Positions 9,283-17,792 of a stretch of DNA of 32,218 bases are shown here, piece by piece. This stretch comes from Desulfobacterales bacterium. GTDB taxonomy: Bacteria > Desulfobacterota > Desulfobacteria > Desulfobacterales > JAFDCJ01. The position numbers and the translations under genes were made by a program. The stretch spans positions 6,802,097-6,834,314 of the forward strand of contig CP070771.1 in NCBI GenBank assembly GCA_020345785.1, in the 5' to 3' direction. How positions within the stretch are numbered: the first letter of the stretch is position 1; each line of letters starts with the position of its first letter. A model generated the notes under the pieces. It made no database searches. It saw only the letters and a list, made by a program, of their open reading frames with translations, and was not told where the DNA came from.

Positions 9283-10080
9283 TTAATCCTTTATGAGTTG
9301 GCTGACGGGGGTTTCGATTTCCAGACCGTCTTCCAGCCGAACGGTTATCCGGTTGCATATCGCATTGTGACGAATCACTTTTCCTTTGCCGCTGATGGTT
9401 GTTACGGATTTTCCGATTTTGGGCAATTCTTTTTTCAGATCTTGATAGATCTCAAATTCATACGTCAAACAGCACATCAGGCGTCCGCATTGGCCCGAAA
9501 TTTTTGTCGGGTTTAATGAAAGACTCTGCTCTTTGGCCATGCGTATGGACACGGGTTCGAATTTATCCAGAAAGGCGGCGCAGCACAGCTCGCGGCCGCA
9601 CCGACCGATGCCGCCGCACATCTTCGCCTGGTTGCGAATGCCAACCTGGCGCATTTCAATTCGGGCCCCCAATTCCTTGACCAGCATTTTTACCAGCTGT
9701 CGAAAGTCAACCCGCCCCTCGGAAGTGAAAAAAAAGGTGTATTTATTGCCGTCAAAAGATTTTTCTACCGAGAAAAGATTCATTTTCAGCCCCAGTTCTT
9801 TGATGCATTTAACGCAATAGCTGTGGGCCGTTTTCTCGTCTGCAAGATTTTTGTTGAGCTGCTCGAAATCTTTCTCATTTGCCATACGGTAAATCTTTTT
9901 CAGCGGTCTATCCGACGCATTCGCTTCGTATTGCATCGGCGCCACCGCAACCGTGCCTAGACCGAGTCCTTGTTCGGTTTCTACGATGACGTGGTCGCCG
10001 GACTTCAATACGAAAGCGCCACAGTCAAAATCATATATCTTGCCGTTGGATTTGAATCTAACACCTACTTTTTTGTTCAT
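9283..10080 (-). CDS. ricT: RicT/YaaT-like PSP1-domain protein
   Basis: A PSP1 C-terminal-domain protein related to RicT (YaaT), which in Bacillus joins the Fe-S-containing RicAFT complex affecting RNA maturation; its role in deltaproteobacteria is less clear. The cysteine-rich core is visible: MCGGIGRCGRELCC, then CGRLMCCLTYE. I chose the MNKKVGVRF start (265 residues) because homologues begin there. An in-frame ATG at 10110 would add 10 residues without a better ribosome-binding site. It is directly upstream of metG, a common pairing in this lineage. RicA and RicF partners are not in the window. Confidence 0.88.
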   Translation of the reverse strand: MNKKVGVRFKSNGKIYDFDCGAFVLKSGDHVIVETEQGLGLGTVAVAPMQYEANASDRPLKKIYRMANEKDFEQLNKNLADEKTAHSYCVKCIKELGLKMNLFSVEKSFDGNKYTFFFTSEGRVDFRQLVKMLVKELGARIEMRQVGIRNQAKMCGGIGRCGRELCCAAFLDKFEPVSIRMAKEQSLSLNPTKISGQCGRLMCCLTYEFEIYQDLKKELPKIGKSVTTISGKGKVIRHNAICNRITVRLEDGLEIETPVSQLIKD

Positions 10081-10450
10081 ATCTTTCTGCCGGGGCTGCC
10101 CGTGCAGCATCCTGCTGGAACTAAATTAGCGGGTCAGCTGAAATATTTATCTCAAATACCGATACCCGATTCAAGCCGCTCGATGGACTGAGTTACCTTT
10201 AATTTGCTCAGAGCTAAATCGCTCAACTTAGGTCAGACATTTCGAGGATCGAGCACCAATATAGGATTCATTGTCAACAACATCAACAAAAAATTTCGTT
10301 TTCATATCGCCAAACGCCTGGATGCCAGACACGGCCATGGCTGTGAGAAATGGTTCCGTTGGCGCTGCAAATATACCGTAAAGCCATTTATCTGGATTTC
10401 AGGTGTTCCCCCCGATGGGCTGGATTCAGGTTTCAGCAGCTGGAAACGGC
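10081..10450. other. Gap between holB and ricT, no gene supported
   Basis: About 370 bp separate holB from ricT, longer than the tight spacing elsewhere in this leftward cluster. Plus-strand open frames run through it and into the antisense of holB, but they show no recognisable family and no ribosome-binding site. Unlike most other gaps here I see no clear 7-9-base array. A promoter for ricT-metG may lie in this stretch; I could not pick one. Confidence 0.5.
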
Positions 10451-11497
10451 TCAAACGCGGGACAATTTCAGGACCATGGACTCTATTGCCAACCTCACAT
10501 TTGTGCCGGCTTTGATTGCATTTTGGGTAGACTGAATTGCTTCAAATTTTGACAGCAGCGAGGGTAGCGTCGCATGCTGAGAAGTCCGTTGCAGTTCGGC
10601 GGTCAGATCGTGGTTGATTAAATTGTCCGGATAAAACTTTGCAACTGCCAGGTCCCGTAGCCAGGACTTGACCACCTCCAGCGCTTCGGGCAGATTTTCT
10701 TTGTTTTTTGCCAACTGGTCTCCAAAAGCCAAAAGGCGATTCGCAGACCCGGCAGATATCGCCTCCAGCTCGCAGATCAGCCAGTTCCTGCGGTTTATCC
10801 AATTGGTCTGATGCATCTGCACGGCGCGGGATAAACTCCCGCCAGCCATCGTTGCGATGATTTGGGCATCCTTGGAATCAACGCTATGTTGGCGCACCAA
10901 CGCAGTTACCAAATTTTTTCGCGAAATCGGGTTGAAACGGATTTGCTGGCAGCGTGACACGATCGTCGGCAGTAGATCCGATGTATGGGGGGCAATCAGT
11001 ATCAGTACGGTTCTGAACGGCGGCTCCTCAAGCACTTTAAGCAGAGCATTGGCCGCGGCAGGATTCATCGTTTGGGCCTTGGGGATGATGACCACACGCA
11101 CTTTGGCCTCGTAGGGTTTCATGGTAAGCGTTTGGCATAGTGCGCGAATTTGATCGATTTTGATAAATGAACCGGCGGGCTGTAATCGGATGATGTCCGG
11201 ATGGTAGTCCGACTCTATTTTACGGCATGATTTGCAGGCGCCGCAGGGCAGGCCGAGTGGTGACCAGGCGTCGATTTCAGGATGATCACTGGTTCGGCTA
11301 TCATTCCCTTCAGGGGTAAATCGCGAACTTTTTTCAGCGCAGTTGCATGCCATGGCGAATGCGACAGCCGCACTTTCTTTACCAAGCCCTTCTATTCCTG
11401 TGAAAAGAAGGGCGTGTGGGATAGACCCATGCTGAAGGAAGGCGCTTAGGATTCTTTTGGGGCGATCTTGACCTATTATGGACTCAAACCCAGGCAC
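10451..11497 (-). CDS. holB: DNA polymerase III subunit delta' (clamp-loader)
   Basis: The clamp-loader subunit that helps open and load the beta clamp. AAA+ features: a P-loop-like GIEGLGKES with Glu where Thr/Ser normally binds Mg-ATP (delta' is commonly non-catalytic), a zinc module CGACKSCRK, a sensor segment NALLKVLEEPP and the SRC motif (VSRCQQI). The C-terminal collar domain is present. The start is GTG, giving MPGFESIIGQD; it lies 3 bases beyond the IHF/HU stop codon, so translation is probably coupled. In many deltaproteobacteria holB follows tmk (from memory), but here tmk lies 5 kb away on the other strand. Confidence 0.9.
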   Translation of the reverse strand: MPGFESIIGQDRPKRILSAFLQHGSIPHALLFTGIEGLGKESAAVAFAMACNCAEKSSRFTPEGNDSRTSDHPEIDAWSPLGLPCGACKSCRKIESDYHPDIIRLQPAGSFIKIDQIRALCQTLTMKPYEAKVRVVIIPKAQTMNPAAANALLKVLEEPPFRTVLILIAPHTSDLLPTIVSRCQQIRFNPISRKNLVTALVRQHSVDSKDAQIIATMAGGSLSRAVQMHQTNWINRRNWLICELEAISAGSANRLLAFGDQLAKNKENLPEALEVVKSWLRDLAVAKFYPDNLINHDLTAELQRTSQHATLPSLLSKFEAIQSTQNAIKAGTNVRLAIESMVLKLSRV

Positions 11498-11500
11498 AAA

Positions 11501-11776
11501 TCAATAGTCTACCCGATCTTTCAATTCTTTTCCCGATTTGAAAAATGGAAGTCTTTTAGGTTTTATCGTTACTTTGTCACCGGTTTTGGGGTTTCTACCC
11601 GTGTAGCTCTTGTATTCTTTTACAAAAAAGCTGCACAGACCTCTGATTTCGACACGCTCTCCCCGGGCCATGGCATCTGCCATGTTATCGAAAAATATCT
11701 GAACCACTTTTGCCGCTTCCGCTTTGGAAATATTTGCTTCTGTTTTCAAGGCGGAGATGAGCTCCAGTTTATTCAT
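11501..11776 (-). CDS. IHF/HU-family DNA-bending protein (IHF-alpha-like)
   Basis: A small dimeric nucleoid protein that bends DNA. The 91 residues have the family fold: an N-terminal helical dimer region, RVEIRGLCSFF, the beta-arm GRNPKTGDKV with its intercalating proline, and the tail PFFKSGKELKDRV, which looks more like IHF-alpha than HU. It has the best expression signals in the window: SD AAGGAGG at 11787-11781 and a good sigma-70 promoter at 11851-11822. holB starts 3 bases past its stop codon, an unusual partner for a nucleoid protein. IHF also bends DNA at sigma-54 promoters, which fits a genome with a sigma-54 activator nearby. Confidence 0.93.
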   Translation of the reverse strand: MNKLELISALKTEANISKAEAAKVVQIFFDNMADAMARGERVEIRGLCSFFVKEYKSYTGRNPKTGDKVTIKPKRLPFFKSGKELKDRVDY

Positions 11777-11821
11777 ACAACCTCCTTCTTAAGCATCAGG
11801 TATTTATTGGTATATTAGAAA

Positions 11822-11851
11822 TTTATAGCCCGAAACCCGATTAAATGTCAA
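11822..11851 (-). promoter_or_regulatory. Sigma-70 promoter and strong SD for the IHF/HU gene
   Basis: On the minus strand TTGACA (11851-11846) is followed after 18 bases by TATAAA (11827-11822). The predicted transcript starts about 40 bases before the ATG at 11776, which carries a full AAGGAGG Shine-Dalgarno sequence at 11787-11781. The -35 box begins only 4 bases beyond the stop codon of the NusG-like gene, so IHF/HU and holB can be expressed independently of it. Confidence 0.7.
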
Positions 11852-11855
11852 GTAG

Positions 11856-12383
11856 TTATGATAATATTTTTGGAATAATTTCTATATCTTCCTCATTGAC
11901 CTCCACTCCGGCGTACTGACCGAGTGCTTCGATATTAACAATGACGCGTCCTTTGCTCCCATAGCGAACGAAAGTCCCGACAACGCCCGCAAAAGGCCCG
12001 TACACCACCATCACACGATCTCCTGATTTTAAACGATTTCCAGTGGTTACAGGATGATTGCTATCCACCATAATTTGGAGAGAGGTTACGGTTTCATCCG
12101 GCACGGGCACCGGTCCCTGTTTGTTACCGATCAAACGCACCGCCCCGACGGTTTTGACCACTTCCAGGTGAGAGTTGGGATGGAGATCTGTTTTGACGAA
12201 AATATAGCCCGGAAAAAGGGGTACTCGAATCATCACCTTGCGGTCTCGTCGTTTGCTGCGCACCGTTACCAGGGGAAGATAAACCTCGATGGATTTTCTA
12301 AGCAAACCGTCGTTGACAACTTTTTCGTGGCGGCTCTTGGTGTGCAGCACGTACCACAGGCGCTCAAGTTTACGATCATTCAT
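11856..12383 (-). CDS. NusG-like specialised antiterminator (RfaH/UpxY/LoaP class)
   Basis: A NusG paralogue that modulates RNA polymerase processivity. An N-terminal NGN domain (LWYVLHTKSRHEKVV, then PLFPGYIFVKTDL) and a C-terminal KOW domain (about residues 118-170, GDRVMVVYGPFAGVVGTF) are clear. Length (175) suits NusG paralogues. It is not next to secE or ribosomal protein genes, as housekeeping nusG usually is, and it diverges in the linker, so a specialised factor for long polysaccharide or envelope operons is likely. No ops/JUMPstart element was found on the correct strand nearby, and no strong SD precedes the ATG. The gene lies between lptD and IHF/HU, and its targets are unknown. Confidence 0.85.
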   Translation of the reverse strand: MNDRKLERLWYVLHTKSRHEKVVNDGLLRKSIEVYLPLVTVRSKRRDRKVMIRVPLFPGYIFVKTDLHPNSHLEVVKTVGAVRLIGNKQGPVPVPDETVTSLQIMVDSNHPVTTGNRLKSGDRVMVVYGPFAGVVGTFVRYGSKGRVIVNIEALGQYAGVEVNEEDIEIIPKILS

Positions 12384-12753
12384 TTAAATATTACCATGCC
12401 TTTAATAAGATAACTCCATTCATAAGCCACCCCCATCTATCGGGATGAAAATTGAAAAGGTTTTACCGTTACAGCGGTAGTATTTTTAGGTGGTCCAATC
12501 TTAAACCATGCCGCTGGCACTTGAATGGAGATAAAATGAAAAATTTTGGTTTTTTTTATGATATAGTTGTGTCTGCCAGCGTAGCAACCATTACCGCATC
12601 CTGATGAACAAAACAAGATGCATGCGAATGATGAATCGCTCAAATGCTCGCTTGACCAGACAGATCAGACCCAAAGGTGATCAAAAAATTTGTTACGTAA
12701 ATTTACAAGGTCAAGCGTTAGCTGGAAACGCGCATGATGCAGCCAAAAGCTTT
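12384..12753. other. Gap downstream of lptD; 52-bp repeat, no gene
   Basis: The 370 bp between the lptD stop and the NusG-like start hold the second copy of the 52-bp repeat (12416-12467) and otherwise featureless AT-rich sequence. Short open frames on both strands have no recognisable family or ribosome-binding site. Confidence 0.55.
12416..12467. repeat. 52-bp dispersed repeat, copy 2
   Basis: Matches 1804-1855 from CCATTCATA through GTTTTACC. The central palindrome is broken here, since CCCCATCTATCGGGAT replaces the perfect arms. This suggests copy 1 is closer to the intact form, or that the arms were not maintained at this site. It lies just upstream of the NusG-like gene. Confidence 0.8.
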
Positions 12754-15144
12754 TTAAATTCCGAACTCGCCCAACCCGAAAAGCTCTATTTTAAATTCAT
12801 AACTCAAATTACTGGTATTATCGACGTTTGTCTTATCGAGCACGCGGCCCTCAAATGCCCAGCAATTCGCTCGGTAATTGATTCCAAAACCTAATTGCAC
12901 CCGGGTGTTATCCAGAAAATTATATTCGTAGAGTGTCGAAACCCTGAGCCTGTCGGTTACCTTCACCTCCAAATCCGTGAAAATAGAATGGGCCTCGTTT
13001 AGATCGATTTCATCGGAATCCCTGGTATAGCGGTATTCGACGGACAGTTTGTCCCCTCGTCCATCCCAGAGATTTGTCCCAAGGTTGTGGGACAAAAATT
13101 TATAATCATATACGGACCACAACGCAGTGGCATCCAGGGCAATGTATTTTCCGGGAAACACATCCAGCCTGGCGCCCAGCGGGGAAAACGGCTTTTCCGG
13201 ATTCGCTTCCATGGCCTCATTTATATCGTAACTCTGCTCCAACTCAAAGCGGAAAAAATCATTGTAGTTGTATTGGGTCGGCGAGTCGATGACCGCTGAG
13301 TCGTCTTTGTCGACGACGCGGGAAATTTCAAAGCTGCCTTCTTTTCTGGTTTTGGATGTCAGTGTATTGGTCAGGGAGTAGGTGATCAGGTTCTGGTTCT
13401 CTATGCGATCAATGGCATCGAAATTCGGCAGTTTGGTCTGATCAATGTCCGGAATATATTGATGAATGACTCGGGGACGGACCGTGTGTTTGACAGCTTC
13501 CAGCGTTTCTCCTTCGACCCTGAATACCCTGAAAATTTCCGAGAAAAGATCCAGGCGCGTGTCGTAGAGCCCGCGGGTATAGTATTGTCGATCGTCCTCC
13601 GGTCCGAACTCTTTTTTATCCAAGCGCCACGCAGTTCCGCGCGCTCCTATCGAGGGCTCAATCGCTAAAAAATTTTTGAGCCTAAAGGGCAGATAAAACC
13701 GCGGATAGGCATCTACACGCTGGGTTCGGCGTCCATCCACACTCCAGTAATAGATATACTGCGAATCCAGGTTGTAGAAAAAAGGCGAAGTGGCAATACG
13801 CTGTTTGATGGCGTCAAACTCGATGACCGGAAGCTGTTGCAGGGTCGTATCCGGAGTGTGGCTGTTGCGAATATTGCTGTCAAGATCGTAGCGTAATTGC
13901 GCGTTAAGGCTGTATTGGGACCAGAGTCGGTTGAAATTCAACTGGTTGGTTCGGATCGGGTCATTGTAATCGTCCAGATTACGATGAAAAACCTCCTCAA
14001 AATAGCTCCTTGATTGCGACCAGCCCATATAGCCGCCTTGAAATTCGCGGGTATAGTCCTGATCGCTGACAAGGTCGATATCCAACATGGCCTGGAATCC
14101 ATAGGGCAATCTTTGATGGTGGCTTCCCCGCAACCAGTAGCGGGTGCTGTTTTTACGCAGGATGACTCGGCTGCCGTCTTCAAAGCCCCAATCTTCACTG
14201 GATTGGCCGCCCTCGTCGGTTTTGCTGTCATTGAAGCCGTCAAGCTGCCAGGTCCCTTTGGACCAATCGTCCAGATAATAGCGGTATTCCAGGCCGCCTT
14301 TTATGCCGCGCTCGGCCATATAATGTGCGTAAAATGTGGCATCCGAACTTTTGTCAATGGCCCAGAAAAATGGCTGGTTGTAAAACCAACCCCATTTATC
14401 GGAGTGGCCGCCCTCGGGCCACAGTAAACCGGTCTGTCTTTTTTTGCGCGCCGGATAGTAAAAGTAGGGCGTGTACAAGAGCGGCATTTTCCGGGCCCAT
14501 AGGGTCGCATGCTGGGCGGTGCCGCCGCCCTCCGCCGTAACATTGACGTTTTTTCCCGTGATTTTCCAATCCGGGTTTTCGCCATCGCAGGTGGTCAGGG
14601 TGGCATCATCGATGAAATAGCTTTTTTCTCCGACCTTTTTGATCAGCCTCCCGGTCAAGTGATAGTTGTTTTCCTTAAGGTACAGATACCCATCTTCAAC
14701 CGAACCGACCTGGTCTTCAAGATCCATCTCCATGCTCGTGCCGCTCAGGATATCCAGTCCATTGGTCAACACCACATCACCTTCGGCATAGGCTTTCATG
14801 TTTTTCTGATCGAACCGGACAAAGTTTGCCAGCAGCCTAATATTCGCCTTGTGTATGACCACGTTGCCTCTGGCGATGTACGCGTCGTATTCCTGATCGT
14901 ACATGATTTCATCGGCCTCAAGCTGCCAGGGTATGTTTGGATTCCTGATAACGTTATCTGGCTGGCTGTCATTGATACCTATCTGTCCTGCTGCCGGCAA
15001 AGGAGAAATCATGTGATAAGCGATCAGGATGCCGAAAGCAGCGAGGTTGAACAGGCAGCTCCGGAATACCGGCTGCCGCCTGTACCAAATGTTTGGCATC
15101 CGGCTCAGGATATTAGATTTTAGGATGGTTATGCCTTGCACCAT
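12754..15144 (-). CDS. lptD: LPS-assembly protein LptD (OstA/Imp)
   Basis: The outer-membrane translocon that inserts LPS into the outer leaflet with LptE. A signal-peptide-like hydrophobic stretch occupies about residues 28-52, followed by an OstA/LptA-like beta-jellyroll (about 73-180: LEADEIMYDQEYDAYIARG, then YAEGDVVL). Next come the family blocks TTCDGENPDW and LLYTPYFYYPARKKRQTGLLWPEG (split here for length at YPARKK), and a large C-terminal beta-barrel rich in alternating aromatic residues. The 796 residues are typical. The start at 15144 puts about 27 residues before the hydrophobic segment; the downstream Met16 is an alternative. It is transcribed away from surE, and the shared 453-bp intergenic region must hold both promoters. 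LptE is not recognised here. Confidence 0.94.
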   Translation of the reverse strand: MVQGITILKSNILSRMPNIWYRRQPVFRSCLFNLAAFGILIAYHMISPLPAAGQIGINDSQPDNVIRNPNIPWQLEADEIMYDQEYDAYIARGNVVIHKANIRLLANFVRFDQKNMKAYAEGDVVLTNGLDILSGTSMEMDLEDQVGSVEDGYLYLKENNYHLTGRLIKKVGEKSYFIDDATLTTCDGENPDWKITGKNVNVTAEGGGTAQHATLWARKMPLLYTPYFYYPARKKRQTGLLWPEGGHSDKWGWFYNQPFFWAIDKSSDATFYAHYMAERGIKGGLEYRYYLDDWSKGTWQLDGFNDSKTDEGGQSSEDWGFEDGSRVILRKNSTRYWLRGSHHQRLPYGFQAMLDIDLVSDQDYTREFQGGYMGWSQSRSYFEEVFHRNLDDYNDPIRTNQLNFNRLWSQYSLNAQLRYDLDSNIRNSHTPDTTLQQLPVIEFDAIKQRIATSPFFYNLDSQYIYYWSVDGRRTQRVDAYPRFYLPFRLKNFLAIEPSIGARGTAWRLDKKEFGPEDDRQYYTRGLYDTRLDLFSEIFRVFRVEGETLEAVKHTVRPRVIHQYIPDIDQTKLPNFDAIDRIENQNLITYSLTNTLTSKTRKEGSFEISRVVDKDDSAVIDSPTQYNYNDFFRFELEQSYDINEAMEANPEKPFSPLGARLDVFPGKYIALDATALWSVYDYKFLSHNLGTNLWDGRGDKLSVEYRYTRDSDEIDLNEAHSIFTDLEVKVTDRLRVSTLYEYNFLDNTRVQLGFGINYRANCWAFEGRVLDKTNVDNTSNLSYEFKIELFGLGEFGI

Positions 15145-15395
15145 TCAGAGTTTCACAGCAGATAAATGTCAGCTTAAAATTCGGGTCCGGGAAGCTGGAT
15201 TGATCTATCTGGCAGGCAGAATTTGGGGCCGGCTGAGAATTTAAACTCGGACTCCGAAAAATATCGAATTGCCAAAATTCAAAATCCAGATACGTTTGTC
15301 CCGGACAGGGCAAGTATACAACTTGAACCATATCAGGATTTACGATATAAAGCCAAGTCGACGAAAAAAGTCAAGATATAGTTACTAAATTGGTC

Positions 15396-15585
15396 GGTTC
15401 CAGGTTCAGGGTTCAAAGTTCAAAGGTTAAACCCGTTGAATACTGCTCACCATTTTGATCAAGATCAGGGATACAGACATATCCTATTGGTGAAACGTCG
15501 ATATAAAAACGATGAAGACAGGATTCCTTTAATATGAACTTTTCTGGGTTTTCAACCCGGAACGTTGAACCCTGAATCCATCAAC
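15396..15585. repeat. Facing pair of 7-base arrays (GGTTCAG family) upstream of surE
   Basis: At 15396-15430 five 7-base units run in perfect register (GGTTCCA, GGTTCAG, GGTTCAA, and so on). At 15551-15585 five more run in the complementary orientation (TTGAACC, CTGAATC type). They bound a 190-bp cassette whose interior has no recognisable content. The right array ends 12 bases before the surE ATG. No gene is supported in 15145-15597. Confidence 0.75.
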
Positions 15586-15597
15586 CTGTGTAAGATT

Positions 15598-16365
15598 ATG
15601 AATGTTCTGTTGACAAATGATGACGGTATTTATGCCGAGGGTCTGTGGGCGCTTTATAACCGCCTTGCTAAGGGCCATCAGGTGTCTGTTGTTGCCCCCG
15701 ATCGCGAACGAAGTGCAATCGGGCATGCCATCACTTTGCATCAGCCGCTGCGTGCAGCCCGGTTTTCGTTAAACGGCGAATACGGCGGATACGCAGTCAA
15801 TGGCACGCCGGCAGACTGCATTAAACTGGGTATTTTGGAAATACTGCCCACCCGACCGGATGTGGTGGTGTCCGGCATCAATCCGGGCGCCAATGTGGGT
15901 GCCAATTTGAATTATTCCGGCACGGTTGCAGCCGCCAAAGAGGCGGCCCTGTGCGGGACCATAGGAATTGCCGTCTCCATCGTCGGCCCAATAGTTGAGT
16001 TTTATGACGATGCCGCCTTGTTTGTGGCGCGATTGAGCGAAGCGGTCTATAAGAGAGGGCTTCCGTTTGGAACCTTTCTCAATGTGAATCTGCCGAATCT
16101 TCCTCTGAAAAAGATCGCCGGTGTTCGGATCAGCCGCCAAGGCGTTGAACTGCTGTCCGATTATGTTGAAAAGCGCCTGGATCCGCGCAATCGAACCTAT
16201 TACTGGCAGGGAGAAGATAGGCAGTCCTTTGGAAATGATCCCCAGGTTGATGGGGTGGCGCTGGCGCAGAATTTTATTTCCATAACCCCGGTCAAATGCG
16301 ATATGACCGATTACAGCGTCATGGAAAATCTGGCCAGCTGGGGGCTGGATGAATGGCTTGGATGA
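15598..16365 (+). CDS. surE: 5'/3'-nucleotidase SurE
   Basis: A metal-dependent phosphatase acting on nucleoside monophosphates (survival protein E). The N-terminus MNVLLTNDDG carries the metal-binding Asp pair at residues 8-9. APDRERSAIGHAITL and SGINPGANVGANLNYSGTV are the other metal and substrate motifs. From this ATG the protein has 255 residues, the family norm; the longer frame beginning at 15565 adds 11 residues encoded by a repeat array and is rejected. There is no clear Shine-Dalgarno sequence, and the 5' side is the end of a 7-base array. In many proteobacteria surE neighbours pcm or nlpD; here it precedes tmk. Confidence 0.95.
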   Translation: MNVLLTNDDGIYAEGLWALYNRLAKGHQVSVVAPDRERSAIGHAITLHQPLRAARFSLNGEYGGYAVNGTPADCIKLGILEILPTRPDVVVSGINPGANVGANLNYSGTVAAAKEAALCGTIGIAVSIVGPIVEFYDDAALFVARLSEAVYKRGLPFGTFLNVNLPNLPLKKIAGVRISRQGVELLSDYVEKRLDPRNRTYYWQGEDRQSFGNDPQVDGVALAQNFISITPVKCDMTDYSVMENLASWGLDEWLG

Positions 16366-16371
16366 TCATTC

Positions 16372-16518
16372 GGATTGAGGATTGCGGCATGCGGATTGCG
16401 GCTTGAAAGGGCAAGGGCGGAGAGCATGGCGCATGCTTAAAAACCGGCAAAATATGACAAATGATTGAGTCTCGCTATTTATAATTCGTGAACAACGGAC
16501 GAAGGACCACGGACGCTG
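16372..16518 (+). repeat. Two 7-base arrays between surE and tmk
   Basis: Starting 6 bases after the surE stop codon, five 7-base units at 16372-16406 are in exact register (GGATTGA, GGATTGC, GGCATGC type). A second family runs at 16490-16518 with units such as GACGAAG and GACCACG. The gap between the genes is 230 bp and holds no gene. Confidence 0.75.
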
Positions 16519-16595
16519 AGCGCTTAGCACCATTCGAAATTGCCGAGCAAGCGGCGTTGTTTGTGGGATCTGTAAATTTTAATTTGAAAGGCTGA

Positions 16596-17243
16596 GTGAA
16601 GCCCATGTTCATCTCACTGGAAGGCATTGAGGGCTGCGGTAAAACGACCCAAATCAGACAGTTGAGCGCATATTTTGAAGAAAGGGGACACCCGTATATC
16701 GTCACCCGTGAACCTGGCGGTACTGCCATCGGGGAAAAAATCAGGTCGATCCTGCTGGATCCTGCCAGCAAAGACATGGTTCCGACCGCGGAGTTGCTGT
16801 TGTATATGGCGGATCGGGCCCAGCACATTAACGAATTGATCAGGCCCTGTCTGGATCAAGGTAAATACGTATTGTGCGATCGTTATTTTGATGCCACGGT
16901 GGTTTATCAAGGGTTTGCCAGGGGATTGGATATCCGATTCATTCTTGATCTGCACCGGATTATATTCCAGGATCTAAAACCGGACCTCACTCTTCTGCTG
17001 GATCTGCCGCCCCGCATCGGATTGGAGCGAGCCTGGCACGAGCTTGACAGCGGCGGCCGTTCCGGTACGGAAAGCCGCTTTGAGGAAGAAACCATCAATT
17101 TTCATGAAAAGGTGCGCCAAGGCTACCTGGAACTGGCGCGGCTGGAGCCCAAACGATTCAAGGTCATTGACGCATCCGGGAAGATCGATGAGGTCCAATC
17201 GGATATACGCAACGTGTTGTCTGCATTTATTAATTTAAGTTAA
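16596..17243 (+). CDS. tmk: Thymidylate kinase
   Basis: Phosphorylates dTMP to dTDP for DNA synthesis. The P-loop is EGIEGCGKTT (residues 9-18), the substrate motif is CDRYFDATVVYQGFARGL, and a LID-type segment follows (GRSGTESRFEEE). The 215 residues are normal. I take the GTG at 16596 as the start because GAAAGG ends 5 bases before it; the ATG at 16605 would remove only three residues and has no ribosome-binding site. holB, its usual downstream neighbour in this lineage (from memory), is on the opposite strand 5 kb away, which suggests a rearrangement. Confidence 0.95.
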   Translation: MKPMFISLEGIEGCGKTTQIRQLSAYFEERGHPYIVTREPGGTAIGEKIRSILLDPASKDMVPTAELLLYMADRAQHINELIRPCLDQGKYVLCDRYFDATVVYQGFARGLDIRFILDLHRIIFQDLKPDLTLLLDLPPRIGLERAWHELDSGGRSGTESRFEEETINFHEKVRQGYLELARLEPKRFKVIDASGKIDEVQSDIRNVLSAFINLS

Positions 17244-17282
17244 GAACTCTATCCGATAATCAAGGCCTTGGAGGAAAAAAAA

Positions 17283-17486
17283 GAACATCGAACACCGAAC
17301 GTCCAAAGCTGAACATCGAATACTGATGTCGCTGCGCTCCGCAATTTAATTTAATAAATATTGTAGCTGAATATGTATTCGAAAATTTAAAGCCCAAAAT
17401 TTACAACTTTTTCCGTTTCTCCATAATTTATCATTCAAAATTCGATGTTGGACGTTTCACGCCTCGGCGTGATTCGACGTTCAATT
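17283..17486. repeat. Facing pair of 7-base arrays (GAACATC / TTCGATG) with hairpin
   Basis: At 17283-17331 seven 7-base units are in register (GAACATC, GAACACC, GAACGTC and others). At 17441-17486 the complementary family appears (TTCGATG, TTGGACG, TTCGACG), interrupted by a perfect hairpin at 17457-17472 (TCACGCC/GGCGTGA with two central bases). Together they bound a 204-bp AT-rich cassette just before the cysS remnant. Confidence 0.8.
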
Positions 17487-17518
17487 TGTTAAATGGGACT
17501 TCCCACGTGAAGTTGCAC

Positions 17519-17788
17519 AAGAGGTGTCAGCCTCGCCGCTGGCTGTTTTCAACCTACTACGGAAAACCGATTACGTTTGCTCCGGACCGCTTGAAAGATG
17601 CCCGGTCTTCCTTGAAAAGAATCGCTCAATGCATCTATACCTTGCAACACGTCAAAAGGGGGCAACCCTGTCCGGAGCTGGACCAATTGCTCTATGACAT
17701 TAAGCACGGCTTTACCCGCGCCATGGATGATGACCTCAATGTTTCGGCCGCGATGGCCTCGTTGTTCAGCAATATAAAAAAAATCAAC
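17519..17788 (+). pseudogene. cysS: cysS remnant (internal-to-C-terminal fragment of cysteinyl-tRNA synthetase)
   Basis: About 90 codons resemble the region of cysteinyl-tRNA synthetase after KMSKS: RWLFSTYYGKPITFAPDRL, a helix with DARSSLKRI, then GFTRAMDDDLNVSAAMASLF and KKIN. The HIGH and KMSKS catalytic modules and the whole C-terminus are missing, so it cannot charge tRNA. The reading frame is still open, which suggests fairly recent loss. The similarity stops at 17788; 5 bases later a 7-base array begins (17793), and another array ends at 17486 on the left. A functional cysS should exist elsewhere in the genome. The identification rests on recalled motif patterns. Confidence 0.75.
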
Positions 17789-17792
17789 ATGA

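Noticed and set aside
10204..10515. Plus-strand open frame of 103 codons between ricT and holB
   Set aside because: Overlaps holB antisense, has no ribosome-binding site and no recognisable family.
12460..12490. ops/JUMPstart-like GCGGTAG near the NusG-like gene
   Set aside because: It lies on the plus strand, while the genes on both sides are on the minus strand, and the rest of the JUMPstart consensus is absent.
15565..15597. Upstream start for surE
   Set aside because: SurE proteins begin at the MNVLLTNDDG motif; the extra residues come from a repeat array.
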